From IMG/VR virus record IMGVR_UViG_3300034355_001150, positions 1 through 64,000 of that record: DNA of 64,000 nucleotides. The stretch is one strand, 5' to 3'. The DNA is from a virus. The notes beneath the pieces were generated by a model. The model had not been told where the DNA came from, ran no database searches, and saw nothing but the letters and a program-made list of their open reading frames with translations. The translations under genes and the position numbers were made by a program. Below, one piece after another: positions 42,651 through 52,926 of the stretch. Within the stretch, counting starts at the first letter, position 1. Each line of letters begins with the position of its first letter.

Positions 42651-45600
42651 ATGGCATCAGAAATTCAATTACGCAGAGACACGTCCAATAACTGGATAGC
42701 TATCAATCCACTGCTTGCTCAAGGCGAGATCGGTATCGATTTAACAACAAATCAGATAAAGATAGGCACAGGGGTAGATAACTGGGTGGACCTTCCCTAC
42801 TTCGGTGGCGGAAATGGCACTGGTGGCTATGGCAATTCAAATGTTGAAGCATTCTTAGCATCAGCGAGAGTGAGCAACATCATTCCGGACGGAAATGCGA
42901 TCTATTCATTAGGCAATGCTACGAATCAATGGAAGGATTTATGGATCAGTAGTAATACAATCTACATGAATACCATTCCTATCAGTTTAACCAACACAAA
43001 TGATTTAACCGTAAATGGCAATCCTGTTGTAACTGCCAATTCTGCTGCCAATGGTGCTACTAATGTCAATGCAATCTCTGTATCGGGTAATCTATCGGCT
43101 CAAGAAGCTACAATTGCTAATACAACTATCAGCAATGGCAATATTACTGCTAATTATTTTATTGGTGATGGTAGTCTATTAACTGGTTTACCCGCTGGTT
43201 ATGCCAACTCTGATGCTGCCAATTATTTTGCAAGTGGTAATGTTACCACCAATGTTATTACTAGCGGAAATATCGCTGCCGGTTACTTTATTGGCGATGG
43301 TAGCCAATTAACTGGTTTACCTGCTGGTTATGCCAATTCTAATGTCGCTGACTATTTTGCAAGTGGTAATGTTACCACCGATGTTATTACTAGCGGCAAT
43401 GTAACTGCAAATTATTTCTTGGGCAACATTGCTTTTGCTTCAGGGGGTTACAGCAATACCGATGTTGCTGCCTATTTGGCCAACAATACTGGCGGTGAAA
43501 TTGTTAGTAATGTTATTGTTAGTAACACTGTAACTACTACTGATATCATAGCAAATGGAGAAATTTCAACTACTGGCGTTGTCATCTCTAACGGCAATAT
43601 CACCATTGGTGAAACGCTAACAAGTAATTCTGTCGTGAGCAATATTTTCGTGGGTGGTGATTTTAGCGGAGATGGTGGCAATCTATCCAATATCCAATAT
43701 TCATCAATAGTTGGCGCTTACGGAGATAGCAACGTAGCTCTTTATCTTGAGAGCGGCAACCTATCAACGGAGATTGTTAGCACTAATAGTATTACGGCTG
43801 CTCAGTTTTTCGGAGACGGGTATAATCTATCTAATTTAAATCTTGCAAATGCAACAGGCGGTTATGGCAATAGTGATGTTGCTAATTATCTTCCAACGGA
43901 TTCCACTATCATTGCAATCAATAGCAATATAGCAAATACAGATGCTAATGTAGCCAATATTATTGTTGATATTGCTAACACCAATGCAAACGTAGCTAAC
44001 ACAGACTCCAATGTAGCCAATATTATTGTTGATATCGCTAATACTAACAGCAATGTAGCTAACATTGTTATTGATATTGCTAACACCAATGCAAACGTAG
44101 CTAACACAGACTCCAATGTAGCCAATATCATTGTTGATATCGCTAATACTAACAGCAATGTAGCCAATACCGATTCTAATGTAGCTAATATCGTTCTGAA
44201 CATCGCTAATACTAATGCGAACGTAGCGAATACCGATAGTAATGTAGCTAATATTATCCTAAGTATTGCAAATACCAATGCAAATGTAACTAATGTCAGT
44301 GCCAATGTAGCCAATACCGATTCTAATGTAGCCAATATTATTGTTGATATCGCTAATACTAACAGCAATGTAGCCAATACCGACAGCAATGTAGCCAACA
44401 ATGCTTCTAATATTCTTACACTACAAGGTCAAGTTTATTCAAACGTAAATGCTGCCGCGTATCTCGCCAATGCAAATACACAAGGAACAATCTACTCTGG
44501 TGATTTAACTATTGGCGCGGGTAATACTCTTGCCTTTGCCGAAGGTGGCTCAGTTGATTCTGTTACTGCCGCTGGATTTGAAGGCACTCTGACTATTAAC
44601 GGCAAAGCCAATAGAGGTATCTCTGTTACTGCCGGTGGTACTGTACCGGGTGCAAGTTATTCTCAGTTACAGTGGGTAGAAGATATCGCCAATTATGACC
44701 CTTATGGCGCACCTAATTCTATCACGAACTGGGTTTATGTCCAAAATGACGGTATCTATCTTCAGAATATTGATACGCTAAACTCACCCGGATATGATTA
44801 TCTATGGAAGTTTGCCGTTGATGGCAATCTAACATCACCTGGTAACATCATCAATGATGGTGATATCTATGCAAATGCTTATTACGGCGATGGTGGATTC
44901 TTATCTAACATCACTAGCAGTTATCAAGATGCTAATGTAGTTGCATTGTTACAAAGTGGCAATATCTCTACTCCGATTGTTACTACTAATGCTATTACAG
45001 GCAATACAGTGACAAGCACCAGCACAATTACGGCTGTTGATGCAAATATCGCCAACACAGTAATAGCTAATCTATTCATCGGTGACTTCCAAGGTAATAT
45101 CTCTGGTAATCTATCTGTTCCGGGTGCTAATACTCAGGTACTATTCAATGATAATGACGTGGCTGGTGCTGATGTTGGATTTACATATGATTCTGCTACC
45201 AAAACGGCCACAGTGGGCAACACCGTTGCTGCTGTTAATGTCGTTACAAGCGGACAAGTATTCTCTACGGGCAATATCACAAGTAATTCAACTGTTATCG
45301 CTAACACATTAAGTGTAGGTGCAAATAGTATCGCTATCGTTGATAATTTAATCAAGACAGCCTCCCAAACGATCACCATTGATCCAATCGGCGATGGTTC
45401 GGCGGCAGGTAATGTGGTGATTCAAGGCAACCTACAAGTTACTGGTAACTTAACATACGTTGATGTATCTACTGCTGTTACGAGTAACCTACTATGGCAA
45501 GCGGCCAATTCCGCTAATAGTCAAAGCGAAGCGTCGGGTGGTGGTTTAGCAGTTGGTCCCGGCAATACAGCTTATGCTACATGGACATACAACAGCGGAG

Positions 45601-48600
45601 GCAACAGTTGGGTTAGTAATTTACCTATCAAAGCGACGGGTGGCGCTAATATCGCTGGCCCACTAACTGGTGCAACTACTGGTTCATTCGCAAATACTGT
45701 TACCGCTGGTGCATTCTCCGGTAATGGTGCTGCATTAACAAGTATTACTGGTGCTGCTGTTACTGGCCAAGTATCCAACGCGATTATTGCCGGAACTGTT
45801 TATACTGCTGCTCAACCAAATATCACTTCTGTTGGCAACTTGACATCTCTGGTTGTATCAGGTACCGCTAATGCCGTGGACATCAATGCTTCTGGCAATA
45901 TCGCTGTTACTGGCAATCTATCAGTCAATCATGTCGTCGCTGCCGGAAATCTCTCTGTTTCTGGTACATTAACTGGCAATAATGCTAATTTTAGCAATAC
46001 AGTTACGGCTGCTTACTTCTCCGGTGATGGTAGCAATCTTGTTAATGTACCGATTGCTTCAAGATTAGCCAATGGCACAAGCAATGTTAGCATTCCGATT
46101 GCTAATGGAAATATCACAATGGCAGTCAATGGTACTCCTATTGTAAACCTATCATCCACATCTATAGCTATTGGTGCTGGTATCAATACTATCCAACAGG
46201 TATCTGGTGCCGTTGCGGTCGGTGATGGTGCTGGTGCAAGCAACCAACAAGCAAATGCAATTGCTATTGGCGTTGGTGCTGGTGCCGCGTCACAGGGCAA
46301 CAATGCTGTTGCTATTGGTGCTGGTTCAGGTGGTACTAATCAAGCGGAAAATTCAGTTGCAATTGGTTCTCGCGCTCATGCAAGTAATGCCGCTATCGTA
46401 TTAAATGCAAGTGGCACTATTCAAAATGGCCAGAATGCAGGATTCTATGTTAACCCGGTTCGCAATGATCAATCTAATATTGCACAAGCGGTAACATATA
46501 ACGTCACATCAAAAGAAATCACTTATTCTAATACCATCAATTTAGCAGGAAACATTTCTGGTGGCAACTTGAATTCAATTGGAATTGCGAATGTTGTTGG
46601 CAATATCAATAGTGGTAGCTGGCTAAACGCAAACGGCGCTAATATTCAAGGTAATGTTATCGTTTACGATACTGTTAATAGTGGTGGAGTAAGCACTGGT
46701 GTATTAGCAACATCAGGCAATGCTTCTATCGGCAACAATATCACTGTAGCAAGCAATGCCGTAGTAACGGGTAATATCTCGGGTAATAACTTATCTATCA
46801 GTAACAATGTTGCTATTGCAGGAAATGAAACTATCGGTGGGAATGCTACAGTAACGGGGAATATCTCAGGTAATAACCTATCTATCAGCAACAATGTTGC
46901 TATCACTGGCAATGAAACCATTACTGGCAATACAGTTGTAACCGGTAATATCTCAGGCAATAACCTATCAATCAGTAACAATGTTGCTATCACCGGAAAT
47001 ACCGTTGTAACAGGCAATATCTCGGGTAATAACCTATCTATCACTGGCAATGAAACCATTACTGGCAATACAGTTGTAACCGGAAATATCTCGGGTAATA
47101 ACCTATCTATCAGTAATAGTGTTGCTGTAACCGGTAATACCGTTGTAACCGGCAATATCTCAGGTAATAACTTATCTATCAGTAATAGTGTTGCTGTAAC
47201 CGGTAATACCGTTGTAACCGGTAATATCTCAGGTAATAACCTATCTATCAGTAACAATGTTGCTATCACTGGCAATGAAACCATTACTGGCAACACTGTA
47301 GTAACAGGGAATATAACCGGCAATAACTTCATTGGTAATTCAATGGCGATTACTGGTAATATTTCTGCCAATAACTTTATCGGCAATCTCGCCAATGGCA
47401 CCACTAATGTATCCATTATGGGCACTAACGGCAATATTACTATGACTGTTGCTGGCACACCATCGTTTACATTGAATAACAATAGTATTGCTATTGGTAA
47501 TTCTGCCGCACTCACATCCCAAGGTGTCAGTGCTATTGCAATTGGCACAAGTGCCGGTAGAACTTCACAAGGAAATTCAACAGTAGCGGTCGGCCAAAGC
47601 GCAGGTAATTCTTCACAAGGAATTGCGGCAGTAGCGGTTGGTTTTCAAGCAGGTTTCACGAGCCAAAGCACTAATGCGGTTGCCATTGGTAGCTATGCAG
47701 GAAATGTTACTCAAGGTGTAAATGCAATTGCCGTGGGTGTAGGCTCTGGTGCAAATACACAGGGTTCAAATTCAGTCGCAATTGGTGCATTTGCTGGAAA
47801 TATTTCACAAGGTACTTCGGCGGTTGCCATCGGCCTCAATGCTGGAACAAATGCTCAAGGAGCAGGCACAATTGCAATCGGTAACCAAGCTGGCAACTCT
47901 AGCCAAAGCACAAGTGCGATTGCGGTTGGTCAATTGGCTGGATCAAATGCACAAGGAATTGCGGCAGTAGCGGTTGGTTTTCAAGCAGGGTTCACTGGAC
48001 AAAGCACAAATGCAATTGCCATCGGTAGCTATGCTGGAAATTCAACCCAAGCGACAAGTGGTATTGCGATTGGCACAAATTCTGGTGCAAATACACAATC
48101 AGCTAATAGTATCGCTATTGGCACCAACGCGGCCAATAATACACAAGGCATTAATAGTGTTGCTCTTGGTGCTTCAGCCGCCAGCAATGTTCAGTTAGCT
48201 AACGCGGTTGCAATCGGCACTCAAGCTGGCAACAATATGCAGCAAACCAATAGTATAGCAATGGGTACTCAAGCAGCCAATATCAACCAAGGTACTAACA
48301 GTGTTGCTATCGGTACTGAAGCTGCTGGTTTATCAGCAAGATACACAGCGAATAATATTATGTTCGCTAATAGCACGATGTCGGTATTTGGCACTCAGAG
48401 CGGAAACATCACCACTACATTGCTTGTTGCCGGAAATGGTGTTGCTGCCAATACTCGGGTAAGTGCAGTTAATACCACCATCAACCCTAATTCAACGATT
48501 ACAGGAACAACATTAACAGTAAAAGGAACTGTTCAGATTGCTTATCTCGACAATGATTATGTTGTTACCGGCAATGGTGTTGCTGCCAATACTCGCGTCA

Positions 48601-51149
48601 CATCAGTAATTCAATCTACCATGAATGCCACAGTGAGTGGCACCACGCTAACTGTTAATTCGTATTCCGGCAATGATCCTGTTGTTGGTATGTATATGAA
48701 TTTCAATGGCGCAAATCCTGGTGTTTGGATTGCAAATAATATCAGCGGCAATGGCGTCGGCTCAACGTGGCAATTAAGTTCGGCTGTTACAGCCGCAACG
48801 TACACCAATACGGTCGGTAGAATTTGGACAGTAGAACCATCACAAACCACAAGCAATGTCACACTAACCGGTGTTGCATACTCATTGAATAATTCACTTA
48901 ATGCCAATGTAGGTAACATCAGCAATGTCGTCGTAACATCTGGACAAGGTGCTCTTTCTGTTGCCATCGGTTATCAAGCCGGCGCGAATACACAAGGTAA
49001 TATTGCTGTCGCTATCGGTTACCGAACTGCTGCTACTTTACAAAGTCAAGGTGCTGTTGCTATTGGGCAAGATGCTGGTAGCAATAGACAATCGTCGTCG
49101 GCAGTTGCCATTGGCACAAATGCTGGATCAAATACACAAGGACAAAACTCTGTTGCCGTCGGCCCAAGTGCTGGTTTATCTGGTCAGGCTCAAAACGCGG
49201 TTGCAGTAGGTGTCATCGCAGGCTCTACCGGACAAGGAGCACAATGTGTTGCTGTTGGCTATTACGCCGGTGCCACCACTCAAGGAACATCGGCAGTTGC
49301 TATTGGTCAATCTGCTGGGCAAACCACTCAGGGCACAAACGCGGTTGCTATCGGTATTAACGCTGGTAGTGGTTCTCAAGGAACACAAGCGGTTGCTGTC
49401 GGTCAATCTGCTGGGCAGACTACTCAAGGTGTAAGCGCGGTTGCTGTTGGTGTTAACGCAGGCTCTACCGGACAAGGAGCGCAATGTGTTGCTGTTGGTG
49501 TTAACGCTGGTCTGTCCACTCAAGGAACACAGTCGGTTGCAATCGGCGCTGGCGCTGGTCAAACAACACAGGGAACACAATCGGTTGCTGTTGGCGGAGC
49601 TGCTGGTCAATCCTTACAAAAAAATAACACGGTAGCAGTTGGGTATTTCGCTGGCCAAATATCACAATGGGCTAATAGTACAGCATTGGGTCATTACGCT
49701 GGTCAACATTCTCAACGACCCGGTGCCGTCGCCATTGGTGCACAAGCAGGAATGGGCATTCAAGGAGCATTTACCAACTCTGGTACTATTGCTGGAAATG
49801 TATTCTCGATTGCCGGTAATGCCGCCAACGTGTCTGGTACTTTTGCAGTGGGTCAAACACTATTCGGAACTAATGTCCCAAATGATACCTACATCACTGC
49901 TTTGGGAACCGGCACCGGTAATGCTGGCACTTACTTCCTAAACACCAATACTGGCAATATTGTTGCCAATACTCAAGTATGGGCATACACAGGACAAGGT
50001 AATAGTGCCATCGCTATCGGCAATATTGCTGCCCCGTATAATCAAGGCGGAAACGCTATCGCCATTGGTAATTCGGTTGCACGATTCAATCAAGGCAACG
50101 CTGCTATTGCTATTGGTAATAATACTGCCAACAGCCAAGGAACAGGCTCTATTGCTATTGGTTCAAATGCTGTTGCTAATGCACAATTTGCAAACTCTAT
50201 CGTAATCAATGCTTCTGGTAATGCAATCGTAGCATCAAACGTGGGATTGTATATCAATCCTGTGAGAAATGATCTCGGAAATCTTGCTAATGCGGTTTAT
50301 TACAATACATCAACAAGAGAACTAACCTATGGTCCATCATCTCTTGCATCAACCGATTACATCCACGTTGTTCGCACTACCATCCAATCATGGAACTCGA
50401 CAAATGCTGCTGTATTATTTAATTCAACAGTAGCCACTAATAGTAGTATACCATATAACTCAAGCACTGGTGTGTTCACACTATCAGCCAACAAAACCTA
50501 TCGCTTAACTGCTGGTATTCCGTTAGACGCAGCGGGTGGATATAATTCCTACCAATGGCAATATAGTGGCAACACTACTCCTATCAGCACAGCCACAGGA
50601 ATGGCCGCTACTACTTCTTATGGAGCAAGCACCATCGAAGTGATATTTACATCAACCACTGATACTACTGTAGCATTGAAAAGCCTCATGTCGTCGGGTA
50701 GTACCATATACGGTGGCGCATGGGCGGTTGTTCAACAAATTGGCGCAAGTGCGGTAACAAATAATCTTACCATTACTGGTGGATTATTTGCCAATACTAT
50801 CGGAGGCACTGCTGCTAATGCCGGTATGGCTTTCAGCAACTACAAAGATGTAGTAAATAGCCCCGCCTTCGTTGCCTCGTATGCTCCCGATGTCAGCACT
50901 GGTTCAGTATTCAGAATGACATTGACCAACAACATCACTATCAATGGTTTTGGCGGTACTCCACAAGCTGGTCAAAGTGCAACATTGATCTTGACACAAG
51001 ATGCAACGGGCAATAGGACTTTAAGTTCAACCATGAAGTTTGCTGGTGGCAACAAAACTCTCAGCACAGCAGCAAATGCGATAGATATGTTATTCATCTT
51101 CTATGATGGCACAACATATTATGCAAGTCTGACAAAGGGGTATCAATAA
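42651..51149 (+). CDS. Giant tail fibre / adhesin (2832 residues)
   Basis: The largest gene of the window. N-terminal attachment domain (1-50, IQLRRDTSNNW...QIKIGTGVDNWVDLPYF), GDGSLLTGLPAGYAN repeats, and a long heptad region (about 422-590) with NTNANVA, NTDSNVA and NIIVDIA units that reads as a trimeric coiled coil with core asparagines. A module with NLTYVDVS...NLLWQAANS comes at about 930. Several YadA-head-like SVAIGxxAGxxTQG blocks lie at about 1170-1250, 1610-1900, 2100-2380 and 2445-2520. A tandem series of NISGNNLSISNNVAITGN units (about 1365-1565) is visible in the DNA as near-perfect repeats. The C-terminus has a C1q-like domain (about 2565-2690) and a 100-residue final tip. A trimer would exceed 850 kDa. 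Confidence 0.82.
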   Translation: MASEIQLRRDTSNNWIAINPLLAQGEIGIDLTTNQIKIGTGVDNWVDLPYFGGGNGTGGYGNSNVEAFLASARVSNIIPDGNAIYSLGNATNQWKDLWISSNTIYMNTIPISLTNTNDLTVNGNPVVTANSAANGATNVNAISVSGNLSAQEATIANTTISNGNITANYFIGDGSLLTGLPAGYANSDAANYFASGNVTTNVITSGNIAAGYFIGDGSQLTGLPAGYANSNVADYFASGNVTTDVITSGNVTANYFLGNIAFASGGYSNTDVAAYLANNTGGEIVSNVIVSNTVTTTDIIANGEISTTGVVISNGNITIGETLTSNSVVSNIFVGGDFSGDGGNLSNIQYSSIVGAYGDSNVALYLESGNLSTEIVSTNSITAAQFFGDGYNLSNLNLANATGGYGNSDVANYLPTDSTIIAINSNIANTDANVANIIVDIANTNANVANTDSNVANIIVDIANTNSNVANIVIDIANTNANVANTDSNVANIIVDIANTNSNVANTDSNVANIVLNIANTNANVANTDSNVANIILSIANTNANVTNVSANVANTDSNVANIIVDIANTNSNVANTDSNVANNASNILTLQGQVYSNVNAAAYLANANTQGTIYSGDLTIGAGNTLAFAEGGSVDSVTAAGFEGTLTINGKANRGISVTAGGTVPGASYSQLQWVEDIANYDPYGAPNSITNWVYVQNDGIYLQNIDTLNSPGYDYLWKFAVDGNLTSPGNIINDGDIYANAYYGDGGFLSNITSSYQDANVVALLQSGNISTPIVTTNAITGNTVTSTSTITAVDANIANTVIANLFIGDFQGNISGNLSVPGANTQVLFNDNDVAGADVGFTYDSATKTATVGNTVAAVNVVTSGQVFSTGNITSNSTVIANTLSVGANSIAIVDNLIKTASQTITIDPIGDGSAAGNVVIQGNLQVTGNLTYVDVSTAVTSNLLWQAANSANSQSEASGGGLAVGPGNTAYATWTYNSGGNSWVSNLPIKATGGANIAGPLTGATTGSFANTVTAGAFSGNGAALTSITGAAVTGQVSNAIIAGTVYTAAQPNITSVGNLTSLVVSGTANAVDINASGNIAVTGNLSVNHVVAAGNLSVSGTLTGNNANFSNTVTAAYFSGDGSNLVNVPIASRLANGTSNVSIPIANGNITMAVNGTPIVNLSSTSIAIGAGINTIQQVSGAVAVGDGAGASNQQANAIAIGVGAGAASQGNNAVAIGAGSGGTNQAENSVAIGSRAHASNAAIVLNASGTIQNGQNAGFYVNPVRNDQSNIAQAVTYNVTSKEITYSNTINLAGNISGGNLNSIGIANVVGNINSGSWLNANGANIQGNVIVYDTVNSGGVSTGVLATSGNASIGNNITVASNAVVTGNISGNNLSISNNVAIAGNETIGGNATVTGNISGNNLSISNNVAITGNETITGNTVVTGNISGNNLSISNNVAITGNTVVTGNISGNNLSITGNETITGNTVVTGNISGNNLSISNSVAVTGNTVVTGNISGNNLSISNSVAVTGNTVVTGNISGNNLSISNNVAITGNETITGNTVVTGNITGNNFIGNSMAITGNISANNFIGNLANGTTNVSIMGTNGNITMTVAGTPSFTLNNNSIAIGNSAALTSQGVSAIAIGTSAGRTSQGNSTVAVGQSAGNSSQGIAAVAVGFQAGFTSQSTNAVAIGSYAGNVTQGVNAIAVGVGSGANTQGSNSVAIGAFAGNISQGTSAVAIGLNAGTNAQGAGTIAIGNQAGNSSQSTSAIAVGQLAGSNAQGIAAVAVGFQAGFTGQSTNAIAIGSYAGNSTQATSGIAIGTNSGANTQSANSIAIGTNAANNTQGINSVALGASAASNVQLANAVAIGTQAGNNMQQTNSIAMGTQAANINQGTNSVAIGTEAAGLSARYTANNIMFANSTMSVFGTQSGNITTTLLVAGNGVAANTRVSAVNTTINPNSTITGTTLTVKGTVQIAYLDNDYVVTGNGVAANTRVTSVIQSTMNATVSGTTLTVNSYSGNDPVVGMYMNFNGANPGVWIANNISGNGVGSTWQLSSAVTAATYTNTVGRIWTVEPSQTTSNVTLTGVAYSLNNSLNANVGNISNVVVTSGQGALSVAIGYQAGANTQGNIAVAIGYRTAATLQSQGAVAIGQDAGSNRQSSSAVAIGTNAGSNTQGQNSVAVGPSAGLSGQAQNAVAVGVIAGSTGQGAQCVAVGYYAGATTQGTSAVAIGQSAGQTTQGTNAVAIGINAGSGSQGTQAVAVGQSAGQTTQGVSAVAVGVNAGSTGQGAQCVAVGVNAGLSTQGTQSVAIGAGAGQTTQGTQSVAVGGAAGQSLQKNNTVAVGYFAGQISQWANSTALGHYAGQHSQRPGAVAIGAQAGMGIQGAFTNSGTIAGNVFSIAGNAANVSGTFAVGQTLFGTNVPNDTYITALGTGTGNAGTYFLNTNTGNIVANTQVWAYTGQGNSAIAIGNIAAPYNQGGNAIAIGNSVARFNQGNAAIAIGNNTANSQGTGSIAIGSNAVANAQFANSIVINASGNAIVASNVGLYINPVRNDLGNLANAVYYNTSTRELTYGPSSLASTDYIHVVRTTIQSWNSTNAAVLFNSTVATNSSIPYNSSTGVFTLSANKTYRLTAGIPLDAAGGYNSYQWQYSGNTTPISTATGMAATTSYGASTIEVIFTSTTDTTVALKSLMSSGSTIYGGAWAVVQQIGASAVTNNLTITGGLFANTIGGTAANAGMAFSNYKDVVNSPAFVASYAPDVSTGSVFRMTLTNNITINGFGGTPQAGQSATLILTQDATGNRTLSSTMKFAGGNKTLSTAANAIDMLFIFYDGTTYYASLTKGYQ

Positions 51150-51862
51150 TGTTTTTGCAAAAAATGGCCGCTAATCCTAAAAGGGTGGCGGTCACTGTAA
51201 ATCCACAAACCATATCCGTAACTACAACCACTGGATCACCTGTGGGTTCCGGATATGCAATGTTTTTTCCGGGCAACAACGGATTGAACGAATGCGTATT
51301 CTTAAATGGCACTAATGTACCATTGGCTCAAAATGGATTTACATTTGGAACAGGCAATTTTACTATGGAGTGTTGGTTTAACCCAACAAGACTTAATATC
51401 GGCAGTTTTGGTTACCTCATGGAGATACCCGGCGGCGGTCCTACGCTCTTTTTGCAAGCATCTGATTCCAAATTGTGTATGGGCCAAGCTGGCGTAGGTT
51501 GGATTTATACGGGATCAGTACCCAGTATAAACACTTGGTATAACTTTTGTGTATGCAGAGCGAGCGGCACTCTGAGAACATTCTTAAATGGCACCATTGT
51601 TCAAAGTATTTCAGCGAGTAATGTATTCAGTCAAGGAGCATCATCTCCAAACGCATTCATTGGTGGCGGATTTCCGGGAGGAAGTAGTCCCGCGTGTGGG
51701 TTTACTGGTTTCATCTGTGAGGCAAGAATCAGCAACATTGCGAGATATACTGCAAATTACACACCACAAACGACACCTTTTGTTAATGATACAAATACTC
51801 TTTTGTTGGTGCATGGCGATAATACCAACGGATCATTGGCAATATCAGATGATAATACATAA
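51149..51862 (+). CDS. LamG/ConA-like adhesin
   Basis: A 237-residue protein, the fourth LamG-like paralogue: NGFTFGTGNFTMECWFNP, GWIYTGSVPSINTWYNFCVC, CEARISNIARYTANYTPQT, LLLVHGDNTNGS. It overlaps the stop of the 2832-residue fibre by one base (TAATG), so the pair is co-translated, as 35344 is with 29805. The pairing of giant fibre plus lectin-like ORF occurs twice in this locus. Confidence 0.78.
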   Translation: MFLQKMAANPKRVAVTVNPQTISVTTTTGSPVGSGYAMFFPGNNGLNECVFLNGTNVPLAQNGFTFGTGNFTMECWFNPTRLNIGSFGYLMEIPGGGPTLFLQASDSKLCMGQAGVGWIYTGSVPSINTWYNFCVCRASGTLRTFLNGTIVQSISASNVFSQGASSPNAFIGGGFPGGSSPACGFTGFICEARISNIARYTANYTPQTTPFVNDTNTLLLVHGDNTNGSLAISDDNT

Positions 51863-51865
51863 TGT

Positions 51866-51894
51866 AGCGAGTTAATCCAGATAATTAACTCGCT
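51866..51894. terminator. Hairpin between convergent genes
   Basis: AGCGAGTTAAT and ATTAACTCGCT form a perfect 11-bp stem with a 7-nt loop between the end of the fibre locus and the leftward gene at 51905. It lacks a T-run but is well placed to separate convergent transcripts. Confidence 0.6.
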
Positions 51895-51904
51895 ATAGCT
51901 TCGT

Positions 51905-52393
51905 TCAGTGATTGCCGGCAGGAATATAATTGTATGGACCATCGTAGCGAGGATCATAATATGATGGTGCGGCATCATAGTAATCACCACCATAATAATC
52001 ACCATCATCGCATTCTGATTCTTCCGGAAAACAAAAGTTTTCAAACTCAGATTCAGAAAAATCACCATTCTGTACACACCGAACGAAATCCCACTCATCC
52101 AAGAATCCATCCCCGATTTGTTCCATAGTGGAGAAGTCACGAACACATAGATTATTATCAATCTCGGTCAGTTCATAGCCATCGCTATCATCAAATGGTT
52201 TTGCAATATCACAATCTGCATCAAGCGCGGCCTGAGCTTTTGCTTCACTACTGAACCAATCAATATAACCATACTTAGGTTCAATGAAGAACTCAAGAGT
52301 GTCCATGTCACCAACAGTGTACAGATAACCCCAATCCAGCCCCTTACGATTTCTTACGCCAGTGATATGCTTTACTTTGATTACGCTTTTCAT
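51905..52393 (-). CDS. Acidic protein, unknown function
   Basis: A 162-residue, acidic protein with N-terminal VIKVKHITGVRNRKGLDWGYLY, a middle with SEAKAQAALDADC, and a tyrosine/aspartate/glycine-rich tail (GDYYGGDYYDAAPSYYDP). No family is recognised. A sigma70-type promoter sits directly upstream, so it is likely expressed early. Confidence 0.6.
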   Translation of the reverse strand: MKSVIKVKHITGVRNRKGLDWGYLYTVGDMDTLEFFIEPKYGYIDWFSSEAKAQAALDADCDIAKPFDDSDGYELTEIDNNLCVRDFSTMEQIGDGFLDEWDFVRCVQNGDFSESEFENFCFPEESECDDGDYYGGDYYDAAPSYYDPRYDGPYNYIPAGNH

Positions 52394-52425
52394 GATTTTT
52401 CCCCTGATTGAGTTGATGGAGAGTA

Positions 52426-52452
52426 TTATACAGAAAGATTTAAGATTGTCAA
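52426..52452 (-). promoter_or_regulatory. sigma70-type promoter
   Basis: TTGACA (52447-52452) and TATAAT (52426-52431) with a 15-bp spacer, upstream of the gene at 52393 and overlapping the region just after the lipoprotein stop. Confidence 0.7.
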
Positions 52453-52737
52453 CTACTTTGACATGTATTTTTTAAATTGCTTATCCAACTTTTCCTGATC
52501 GGTGGTCTTGCCGTTTCTGCTTTCCAACCAGCACACTCTATCTTGCAATGCCTTAACCATTGATTCCAATTGCGCCACTCTGGCCACCGTATTTCGTTGA
52601 GCATCAACGGTGGATTTAGCGAATTGCTGTTGTAAATCAGAAGATACTATCACTTGTTGAGTTAATCCATTAACTGCCGATTGACTTGCACATCCACTCA
52701 TTATCATCAATCCAACTACTGCTACTATCTTTTTCAC
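52453..52737 (-). CDS. Small lipoprotein with coiled coil
   Basis: A 94-residue protein with a GTG start at 52737 (AGAGGA seven bases upstream, one base after the preceding stop). It has a short signal and lipobox LMIMSGC ending at Cys16, then a helical coiled coil (VARVAQLESMVKALQDRVCWLE) and a basic tail. It should be lipidated and held in the inner or outer membrane. Candidate roles are an Lpp-like or o-spanin-like envelope protein; no proof for either. It is second in a two-gene early unit. Confidence 0.68.
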   Translation of the reverse strand: MKKIVAVVGLMIMSGCASQSAVNGLTQQVIVSSDLQQQFAKSTVDAQRNTVARVAQLESMVKALQDRVCWLESRNGKTTDQEKLDKQFKKYMSK

Positions 52738-52738
52738 C

Positions 52739-52855
52739 TTACCATCCTCTTTTGTTATGTTTAACTTTTCTTTGATAATCGTTTTTACGGTCACGGTGAG
52801 TTGCCGCTTTATTTACTTCTCGGGCATATTTTGCTACTAAGTTATTTGCTTTCAT
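52739..52855 (-). CDS. 38-residue basic phage protein
   Basis: The peptide starts MKANNLVAKYAREVNKAATH and has RDRKNDYQRKVKHNKRGW. Its N-terminal VAKxAREFNKxxxHRDRKxDYxR pattern is widespread among small proteins of tailed phages that I recall, with unknown function. The high charge suggests RNA or DNA binding. GAGAGAA precedes the ATG, and a perfect promoter lies at 52884-52911. Confidence 0.68.
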   Translation of the reverse strand: MKANNLVAKYAREVNKAATHRDRKNDYQRKVKHNKRGW

Positions 52856-52883
52856 GTTTATTTCTCTCGTTGGTATGGCGAGT

Positions 52884-52911
52884 ATTATACAGAATGATTT
52901 GAGAATGTCAA
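52884..52911 (-). promoter_or_regulatory. sigma70-type promoter
   Basis: Perfect TTGACA (52906-52911) and TATAAT (52884-52889), 16-bp spacer. Confidence 0.8.
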
Positions 52912-52926
52912 CTGTTTTTGCAAAAA

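Noticed and set aside
43915-44420. Tandem repeat resembling a CRISPR array
   Set aside because: The 21-bp periodicity is in frame and encodes protein heptads; there are no constant repeats separated by unique spacers.
46664-47548. Long antisense ORF (about 294 codons) opposite the largest fibre gene
   Set aside because: It mirrors the codon-repetitive fibre sequence; its product is a monotone Leu/Pro/Val/Thr repeat with no ribosome-binding site. The same holds for other antisense ORFs across 14.8-51.1 kb.
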